NCBI GenBank assembly: GCA_045600025.1
Contig: JAZRXC010000050.1
Location: 1 to 19,474, forward strand
Origin: UBA3774 sp045600025
Lineage (GTDB): Bacteria > Bacillota > Clostridia > Lachnospirales > Lachnospiraceae
Direction of reading: 5' to 3'
Length of the DNA: 19,474 nucleotides
A program made the position numbers and the translations under genes. This document shows, piece after piece, positions 13,897 to 19,474 of this stretch (position 1 is the first letter of the stretch; every line of letters begins with the position of its first letter). The notes under the pieces were generated by a model that saw nothing but the letters and a program-made list of their open reading frames with translations, was not told the DNA's origin and made no database searches.

Positions 13897-15440
13897 AAGA
13901 AAAACATTTTCGAAAAAGAAAAACAGCTTTATTCCTGATTCTTTTGTTCGCTCTTTTTGCTGCGCTTCTGACAGGATGCGGCGAGACACATAATACGCAG
14001 GAGTTTTCGCTGGAGAGTCTGGCGGGTAAAAAAGTCGGAGTAACAACAGGCTCGGTTTTTGACCTGATGTTGCTAAAACAAGTGCCCGAGGCCGAACCTG
14101 AATATATCAACGCATATACCGATCTTGCCATCGAGCTTGATAGCGGCAAGATAGAAGCGTATGTCGCAGATCAACCGGTGGCGCGCCTTCTATGCAGCAA
14201 ATATGTAAATCAGACAATCTCATATCAGCTTGAAGATGCTTCTTATGCATTTATGTTCGCCAAAGGCGATGTAAAGCACGAGATATTACATAACGAGTTC
14301 AACGACTTCCTTAAAAAATGCCGAAAAGACGGTACGCTTTCCGAGATAGACTCCATATGGTTCGGAGAAGACGAATCACTTCAGAAGGTAGACCTCGGCG
14401 GACTCTCCGGAGAAAGAGGCGTGCTTGAGATGGCGGTTTCAAGCGACGTCGGAGCACCGTTTGCTTACATTCAAAACGGGCAAATGGTCGGATACGAAGT
14501 GGATATTGCGGCGCGCTTTTGCCGCGAATACGGCTATGGTCTGAATATATCCGATTACAGTTTCTCCGGGCTTTTAGCAGCGGTAACAGCAGGAAAAGCA
14601 GATATGGCGGCGTCATCACTGGTCGTTACGCCGGAGCGACAGGAGACGTCACTCATGTCCGACCCTGACTATATCGGAGGAATAGTAATCGTAACACGCA
14701 CAGCCGAAGAGGTAACCGAAAAGGCACCCTTCTTTACCTCACTGTGGGAGAGCTTCGAGAGATCATTCTTAAGAGAAAATCGCTGGCAGATGTACCTCGC
14801 AGGACTCGGAACAACATTTCTCATTACCACAATCAGCTTGGCAGCGGGTTCGCTCGGCGGATTTTTGATATACCGCGTCATCCATCGCGGAAACAAAATA
14901 TTTAATAAGATATGGGCGGCATTTGCCGGCATTATGGAAAAAACACCGGTAGTCGTACTCCTTATGATTCTTTATTACATTGTGTTCGGCAAAAGCAGTC
15001 TGAGCAATGTATGGGTATCGATCATAGGCTTCACGGCGTTATTTACCTGCACAGTCGCAAATCTTTTGGAAATGGGTACAGAAGCGATTCCCGCCGGGCA
15101 GGAAGAAGCCGCCCGCGCATTAGGATATTCCGAAAGGCAGACATACCTGCGCATCATATTCCCGCAATCCATCAAGCATTTTCTGCCGGCATACAAGAGC
15201 GAAGCGGTTTCACTTGTCAAGGCGACTGCCGTCGTCGGCTATATCGCGGTGCAGGATCTTACGAAGATATCCGACGTTATAAGAAGCCGCACGTATGAGG
15301 CATTTTTCCCGCTGATTATTTCGGCGATTATCTATATATTAGTAGCGGTGGTGATTATTAAAGTTATTCAAACCCTTGAAATCACAACAGATCCGCAAAA
15401 CAGAAAAGAAGAAGATGTCCTGAAAGGCATTGAAAGATGA
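13893..15440 (+). CDS. Amino-acid ABC importer subunit: one permuted binding domain fused to a permease, lipoprotein-anchored
   Basis: 515 residues, 4-bp overlap (ATGA) with the preceding gene. The N-terminus has a basic start and lipobox LTGC (Cys29). Lobe-2-type half at about 40-160 (SLAGKKVGVTTGS..., EAYVADQP, IDSIWFGED), lobe-1-type half at 175-265 (FAYIQNGQMVGYEVDIAARF..., VVTPERQE with Arg249), permease at about 285-500 (EAA loop near 403, AARALGYSERQTYLRIIFPQS). It is a shorter paralogue of the preceding protein with one binding domain instead of two; the last 60 residues are nearly identical (VVGYIAVQDLTKISD...IRSRTYEAFFPLI, and RKEEDVLKGIER against RKEEDILKGIKI). They probably form a heterodimeric permease like HisQ/HisM. 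Substrate is probably a polar or charged amino acid, not determined. Confidence 0.9.
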   Translation: MKEKHFRKRKTALFLILLFALFAALLTGCGETHNTQEFSLESLAGKKVGVTTGSVFDLMLLKQVPEAEPEYINAYTDLAIELDSGKIEAYVADQPVARLLCSKYVNQTISYQLEDASYAFMFAKGDVKHEILHNEFNDFLKKCRKDGTLSEIDSIWFGEDESLQKVDLGGLSGERGVLEMAVSSDVGAPFAYIQNGQMVGYEVDIAARFCREYGYGLNISDYSFSGLLAAVTAGKADMAASSLVVTPERQETSLMSDPDYIGGIVIVTRTAEEVTEKAPFFTSLWESFERSFLRENRWQMYLAGLGTTFLITTISLAAGSLGGFLIYRVIHRGNKIFNKIWAAFAGIMEKTPVVVLLMILYYIVFGKSSLSNVWVSIIGFTALFTCTVANLLEMGTEAIPAGQEEAARALGYSERQTYLRIIFPQSIKHFLPAYKSEAVSLVKATAVVGYIAVQDLTKISDVIRSRTYEAFFPLIISAIIYILVAVVIIKVIQTLEITTDPQNRKEEDVLKGIER

Positions 15441-15476
15441 AAAGGACATCAAAGATACTTAGGGGGATAAAACACA

Positions 15477-16565
15477 ATGATTGAGCTAAAGCATCTCCGA
15501 AAAAATTTTCCCAATTCCACACCGCTCAAGGATATCAGCACCGTAATAAATGACGGCGAGGTTGTTTCAATCATCGGCCCTTCCGGAACAGGCAAGACAA
15601 CTCTGCTCCGCTGTATTAACCTGCTCGAAAAACCGACCTCGGGTCAGATAATCATAGACGGCGAAGATATAACAGAGTCAAGATGCGATGTGAACCTTCT
15701 CCGAAAAAAAGTCGGAATGGTGTTCCAGTCATACAACTTATTTGACCACTATACCATTATCGAAAATGTTATGCGCCCCGCAGTGGAGATGCTCGGCATG
15801 GACCGCCAGGCGGCCTATGATAAAGCGATGGAGCTTCTGCAGCTGGTCGGCATGGACGGCCGCATCATGCAGTATCCCGATATGCTCTCGGGCGGACAGA
15901 AGCAGAGAGTTGCGATTGCAAGAACGCTTGCAATGGACCCCGAGATAATCCTCTTTGATGAGCCTACCGCCGCGCTTGATCCGGCGATGACGGAAGAAGT
16001 AAAGAATCTGATCCGCGAGCTCGCAGGCCGCGGCAAGACGATTTTAATTGTCACGCATGAGATGAGATTTGCCAGAGATATATCCGATAAAATTCTCTAC
16101 CTTGATAAAGGCGTCGTATGTGAAGAAGGTACGCCGGAGCAAATATTTGAAAATCCCCAGAACGAAAGCACACGTAGATTTGTTAAGCGCGTAAAGGTAT
16201 ATGAGGCTCATGTTGAAACAAAGGAAATTGATTTTGCCGAGATAGACGGCCAGATTATGAATTACGGGTACAAAAACAACATTGACCCGAAGATTATATA
16301 TTCGCTGCAGGCGGTATTTGAAGAGCTGTGCGGGCAGATTCTCGTTCCGAGGATATACAACCCCAATGTTCTTTTCACAGCGGAATATCGCGACGAGAAA
16401 GGAAAGATGAGCATCGCGGCTGAGTACAACGGGACGTTTTTTGATCCGCTTGACAGTGACAACAAGATCTCACTGTCCATCCTGAAAAAGCACATCACAA
16501 ATGCCGTTCACACTGAAGCGGACAGCGATGTGTATACAAATATATTTACGTTTGACTTGAAATAA
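15477..16565 (+). CDS. Amino-acid ABC transporter ATPase with C-terminal GHKL/RsbW-like domain
   Basis: 362 residues; ATG behind AGGGGG. Residues 1-240 are a GlnQ-type ATPase: Walker A GPSGTGKTT (34-42), Q-loop VFQSYNLF, signature LSGGQKQ (137-143), Walker B ILFDEPTA (Asp161, Glu162), H-loop VTHEM (His194). GlnQ proteins are about 240 residues, so about 120 are extra. Residues 250-362 look like a histidine-kinase/anti-sigma ATPase fold: helix FEELCGQIL (282-290) at the N-box, strands VLFTAEYRDEKGKMSIAAEYNGTFFDPL, helix SLSILKKHI and final strand TNIFTFDL. The N-box Asn is Gln (Q287) and the D-x-G Asp is Tyr (Y317-N-G), so nucleotide binding there is doubtful. It energises the two permeases just upstream. 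The extra domain may regulate or signal transport. Confidence 0.9.
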   Translation: MIELKHLRKNFPNSTPLKDISTVINDGEVVSIIGPSGTGKTTLLRCINLLEKPTSGQIIIDGEDITESRCDVNLLRKKVGMVFQSYNLFDHYTIIENVMRPAVEMLGMDRQAAYDKAMELLQLVGMDGRIMQYPDMLSGGQKQRVAIARTLAMDPEIILFDEPTAALDPAMTEEVKNLIRELAGRGKTILIVTHEMRFARDISDKILYLDKGVVCEEGTPEQIFENPQNESTRRFVKRVKVYEAHVETKEIDFAEIDGQIMNYGYKNNIDPKIIYSLQAVFEELCGQILVPRIYNPNVLFTAEYRDEKGKMSIAAEYNGTFFDPLDSDNKISLSILKKHITNAVHTEADSDVYTNIFTFDLK

Positions 16566-16580
16566 AAGGTACGGCAATTA

Positions 16581-17252
16581 ATGAAAAAAGAAACGATTGA
16601 TCTTATCTACGGCATTATATCTTTTGCAATTGCAACGGCGGCCTTCTGGCTGGGAGCTATTAAGCTTTTTGCAAAGAACAATCCGTTCTATATGAAGCTG
16701 CTCGCGTGCGCATCGGGTTGCTTTATGCTCGAGCAGCAGCTCCTGCTTATCAACCTCTGGTGTGATGTACATGAGGTCTTCAGCATCGGTATGCTCGGTA
16801 TACTGGGTTGCAATTATTTCCTGCTTTCGGCTAATTACGGAACGCTCGACAGGATCGTTGATGACGGCTCGCGGGAAAACAGGCCCGCCAGAATTCTTGC
16901 AAATATTGCACCTATCATTATTGCGGGACTTTGCGTCAATGCTTTTCTGCTATGGAAAGACAAGGATATTATCTGCGCTGTATTTTGGATGCTGATGCTC
17001 CTGCCGGCTATACCGTCAGCATACTTTAATCTGAAACATATTTTGTTGCCTGCGGACGCAAGCGGATTTTTACGGGCAACAAAAAATTGCAACATATCAG
17101 CATTGATTTTGTATGTGGTTATGACGGCATTTGTTGCCTGCTCGGCTGTGGATAACAGCCGTCTTACCGGCATTCTGTCGCTTCTCATGTCACTCGCAGT
17201 ATTCGGCATTACAATATCGGCTATCAGGGGGGCAAAAAAATGGAGAATCTGA
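16581..17252 (+). CDS. Membrane protein of unknown function (about seven TM helices)
   Basis: 223 residues; ATG 16 bp after the ATPase stop with a weak AAAGG site, so translation is probably coupled. Hydrophobic segments near 7-30, 38-57, 68-87, 107-126, 131-150, 170-189 and 197-216. A charged loop (LDRIVDDGSRENRPARIL) lies between the third and fourth. I do not recognise a family. The 3' end overlaps the PrsW start by 13 bp. It could be an accessory or sensor subunit of the importer or a substrate of the adjacent protease; both are inference. Confidence 0.75.
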   Translation: MKKETIDLIYGIISFAIATAAFWLGAIKLFAKNNPFYMKLLACASGCFMLEQQLLLINLWCDVHEVFSIGMLGILGCNYFLLSANYGTLDRIVDDGSRENRPARILANIAPIIIAGLCVNAFLLWKDKDIICAVFWMLMLLPAIPSAYFNLKHILLPADASGFLRATKNCNISALILYVVMTAFVACSAVDNSRLTGILSLLMSLAVFGITISAIRGAKKWRI

Positions 17253-17887
17253 ATCTCGTTTTATTTGTCAGCTTTGCGCTGCCGATGATTGTGAGCTTTT
17301 TCGTATGCAAGGGCCGCGTGCGCTATGCCATGATATTCTTCTTTATCGGGATGGCGGTATGTCTGTTCTGCGGAGAGCTGAGCGCAGTTGCGCTTGGTGC
17401 GTTACCTTACAGTAGAGAATTTTTTGCATGTAATATTGCGCCATTTTTCGAGGAGATTTTCAAAGCACTCCCGATTCTTATTTTTGTATTTATCATCAAA
17501 CCGGGCAGACGCATGCTGTATGAGTGCTCTGCGCTGGTCGGCGTAGGATTCGCAGTACTTGAAAATGCATACCTTATAGCAAGCGCTGCAGGCACAATGT
17601 CACTTACTGATGCGCTGATGCGCGGACTCGGCGCAGGCATAATGCACGGACTTTGTACGTTGGCTGTCGGCTATGGCATGAGCTTTGTACACACCCGCCG
17701 CAAATTGTTCCGCACCGGTACGATTGCGATGCTCGCTGTCGCAACGGTATATCATGCAACATATAACACTATCGTGCAGTCCACGCATCTTTGGATGGGC
17801 GTGCTGCTGCCGGTTATTACACTTGTCCCCGTACTTTTGCTTATGAGCAAAACCGAGAAAAACAGACAAAAAAGAACCGGAAATTAG
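17240..17887 (+). CDS. PrsW-family intramembrane metalloprotease
   Basis: 215 residues; ATG behind GGGGGG, overlapping the previous gene by 13 bp. The family motifs are in order on hydrophobic helices: PFFEEIFKALPIL (Glu71, Glu72, Lys75), GVGFAVLENAYL (Glu108, Asn109), AGIMHGLCTLAVG (His136) and VATVYHATYNT (His172). In Bacillus subtilis PrsW makes the site-1 cut of the anti-sigma factor RsiW in response to envelope stress. Here the gene is in a transporter-type operon with no RsiW- or sigma-factor-like gene in the window, so its target is unknown. The length is typical for the family. Confidence 0.9.
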   Translation: MENLNLVLFVSFALPMIVSFFVCKGRVRYAMIFFFIGMAVCLFCGELSAVALGALPYSREFFACNIAPFFEEIFKALPILIFVFIIKPGRRMLYECSALVGVGFAVLENAYLIASAAGTMSLTDALMRGLGAGIMHGLCTLAVGYGMSFVHTRRKLFRTGTIAMLAVATVYHATYNTIVQSTHLWMGVLLPVITLVPVLLLMSKTEKNRQKRTGN

Positions 17888-17916
17888 TACATTTGCCACA
17901 CCCTGAAATATCATCG

Positions 17917-17922
17917 AAGGAG
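17917..17922 (+). promoter_or_regulatory. Shine-Dalgarno that fixes a TTG start
   Basis: AAGGAG 8 nt before TTG 17931. It is the only good site near the signal peptide, and no ATG or GTG occurs in frame close by. Confidence 0.75.
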
Positions 17923-17930
17923 TCCTTATC

Positions 17931-19474
17931 TTGAAAAAAATATCGACATTTATATTTGCAATATTGCTTGCGTGCGCAGTAATCCCGCTTACGGCGGGCA
18001 CTGCGTATGCGGGCAATATTTCTTATACTGCGTATGAGAACGGCTCATTTGTTACGAAGAGCGTTGATGCGCAGCAATTGACGGTCAACGGTTCATTATA
18101 CGGAAAAACCTACTATGCTCCTTCAGGAAAGATGGTTTTTACGGAGCGCATAGAAGCTACCGGAACAAACGCAATTATTCTCTGTGACGGTGCGGAGCTT
18201 GTCTTTGAAAAGGGCATTAGTCTCGAATATGCTTCGTCTCTGACCATATACGCACAGTCGCAGGACCCGGCTAAAGCAGGTCATATGACCGCATACGGAA
18301 AGGGCGGCAATGCCGCAATCGGAGGCCGCAGGGGAGTGGACGGCGCTGAGGCATGGACTGAGCGCTGTGGAAAACCCGGCGGAGCAGTCTCTATTCACGG
18401 CGGAAATATTGACATTTACTCTGATACAGTCGCCTTCGGCGGCGGCGAAGGAGGAAAAGGAGCAGCTGAGGAGAAGAGCGGAGATGGCGGAAGCTCAGGC
18501 GGAGGTAGCATCTACGGTGGAAATATCGTAATGCATACCGGCACGGCGCTCTACGGCGGTGGCCGCGGGGGAGACGGCGGCGTAGCCGATCACGGCACTG
18601 CGGAACCCACAACGGACCCCGTATTTCTTTTTGTTGGCGGAAGCGGCGGCGATGGAGGTAATGGCGGCTATGTGTCCCATGTACATCTTTTCGGCGGCAC
18701 CATAAAACTTCCTTCCGGCGCAAGTCTTGTCCACGGCGGCGATGGCGGAAATGGCGGCAAAGGGGTAGACTTTTTAATTGACAACATTAATTTGTCCGGC
18801 ACATTCAAAGGAACTGCAGGCGGCGACGGCGGTGAAGGCGGTTACGCAAAGGATATTGATTTCTGTGACGGAAAATGCTCTGTCAGTGGTGGCGGCACTT
18901 TTATAACCGCAGGTAGCGGCGGATCAGGCGGCGATGGCGGTTCTGTTACTGCTCCGGATGTCACGTGGATGGCTGTAGATGATGTACACAGCGGCAACGG
19001 CGGCAATGGCGGCAATGGCGGCATTGCCCAGCTGTCCGTGCGTGGCGGTGACAGTGCAGTTCAATATAAGAACACATTTTTGCGTGGCGGCAGCGGTGGA
19101 AGAGGCGGTGATTATGGCATAGCGGCCACACTTGCGCCGGTTCCGCTGTCAAATCTCGTGTCAGGTAATAGCGGAGAAGATGGTTTTGACAATACTTGCG
19201 AATTGAATCTTCACGGAGGCAAGCTTACCGTAAGCGGCGATTCCGGCAGACTGATGAGTTCAGGTAAGGTTATCTACTATGAGAGGATGGGCGCACGCCT
19301 TGGAGGGACTCTTAGTTCACTTGGAGATTTGGGGCATTATACTGCCGGAGATTTCGGTAATAATTCATGCATGGTAATCGAGCCGGCGCCGGAACTTTCA
19401 CTGCCCTGCGAACATGACGGCAACAATTACTGGCTCAACGAAGATTACACCAGCGAGCTGTTTCTTCCGGACAC
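17931..19474 (+). CDS. Secreted glycine-rich repeat surface protein, TTG start, 3' end outside window
   Basis: At least 514 codons, still open at the window end. Signal peptide: KKISTFIF, a hydrophobic core, then TAYA|G with cleavage after about residue 27. The next part (GKTYYAP, NAIILCDGAELVFEKGISL, SLTIYAQSQ, AAIGG) matches a module common in Firmicutes surface proteins in which LILCDG, LTIYGQ and AGIGG elements are followed by GGxI-type beta turns. From about residue 125 the protein is a long series of GGX triplets (GGSGGDGGNGG, GGDGGNGGKG, GGDGGEGG, GSGGSGGDGG, GNGGNGGNGG) alternating with short strands such as VHLFGGTIKL. It is probably a beta-helix or polyglycine-type surface or adhesin protein. 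Only 43 bp separate it from the PrsW gene, with no terminator between, so it may be co-transcribed. It is a plausible envelope load for the signalling genes, but that is inference. Confidence 0.85.
   Translation, partial: MKKISTFIFAILLACAVIPLTAGTAYAGNISYTAYENGSFVTKSVDAQQLTVNGSLYGKTYYAPSGKMVFTERIEATGTNAIILCDGAELVFEKGISLEYASSLTIYAQSQDPAKAGHMTAYGKGGNAAIGGRRGVDGAEAWTERCGKPGGAVSIHGGNIDIYSDTVAFGGGEGGKGAAEEKSGDGGSSGGGSIYGGNIVMHTGTALYGGGRGGDGGVADHGTAEPTTDPVFLFVGGSGGDGGNGGYVSHVHLFGGTIKLPSGASLVHGGDGGNGGKGVDFLIDNINLSGTFKGTAGGDGGEGGYAKDIDFCDGKCSVSGGGTFITAGSGGSGGDGGSVTAPDVTWMAVDDVHSGNGGNGGNGGIAQLSVRGGDSAVQYKNTFLRGGSGGRGGDYGIAATLAPVPLSNLVSGNSGEDGFDNTCELNLHGGKLTVSGDSGRLMSSGKVIYYERMGARLGGTLSSLGDLGHYTAGDFGNNSCMVIEPAPELSLPCEHDGNNYWLNEDYTSELFLPD

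Noticed and set aside
13486..14046. 186-codon antisense frame across the permease gene junction
   Set aside because: Crosses two well-supported overlapping genes and has no recognisable domain.
18400..19060. Repeated GGCGGC-type DNA as a possible CRISPR or minisatellite
   Set aside because: No constant repeat plus unique spacer; the repeats keep frame and encode GGX triplets.

Overview
The window looks like part of a mid-GC Firmicutes chromosome, most likely a gut- or rumen-type Clostridia (Lachnospiraceae/Oscillospiraceae-like). This rests on strong AGGAGG-type ribosome binding sites, GTG and TTG starts, many lipoproteins with short lipoboxes, a secreted glycine-rich protein, an anaerobic radical-SAM activase and a YARHG-domain protein. 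The assignment is inference from style; there is no rRNA or other marker in the window.

Layout. (1) 1-1050, plus strand: the C-terminus of a glycerophosphodiester phosphodiesterase-like protein, then an LppM-like lipoprotein, closed by a bidirectional terminator. (2) 1064-5776, minus strand: a large secreted protein split into two reading frames at an A8 tract (203 + 1122 codons; 1316 if joined), followed 17 bp later by a divergent Lgt-like membrane protein. (3) 6045-6118: tRNA-Arg(CCU) on the minus strand. (4) 6201-8250, plus strand: a zinc-ribbon/APTTE-repeat/YARHG membrane protein behind a very good promoter, then peptidase T and a bidirectional terminator. (5) 8264-8956, minus strand: an NrdG-type radical-SAM activase. 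(6) 9156-11550, plus strand: a stand-alone 5TM-5TMR_LYT membrane sensor domain, an unknown membrane protein, a lipoprotein and a terminator. (7) 11668-19474, plus strand: a run of tightly packed genes without an internal terminator, leaving the window. It holds two polar-amino-acid-type permeases carrying substrate-binding lobes in permuted order, an ABC ATPase with a C-terminal GHKL/RsbW-like domain, an unknown membrane protein, a PrsW-family protease and a glycine-rich secreted protein that starts with TTG and runs off the end.

How the genes work together. The strongest candidate for an undescribed system is region 7. The two permease genes overlap by 4 bp and share the ATPase, so they probably form one heterodimeric importer with three permuted binding domains (two on one subunit, one on the other). 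The ATPase carries a degenerate histidine-kinase-like ATPase fold that could sense or signal. A PrsW protease is in the same run, and the known member of that family cleaves an anti-sigma factor. A transporter-linked envelope signalling locus is therefore plausible but unproven. The second item of note is the A8 frameshift in the large secreted protein, which could be a sequencing error, phase variation or slippage.

No gene-free stretch exceeds 300 bases. The longest, 5777-6044, holds a promoter, a leader and the tRNA terminator.
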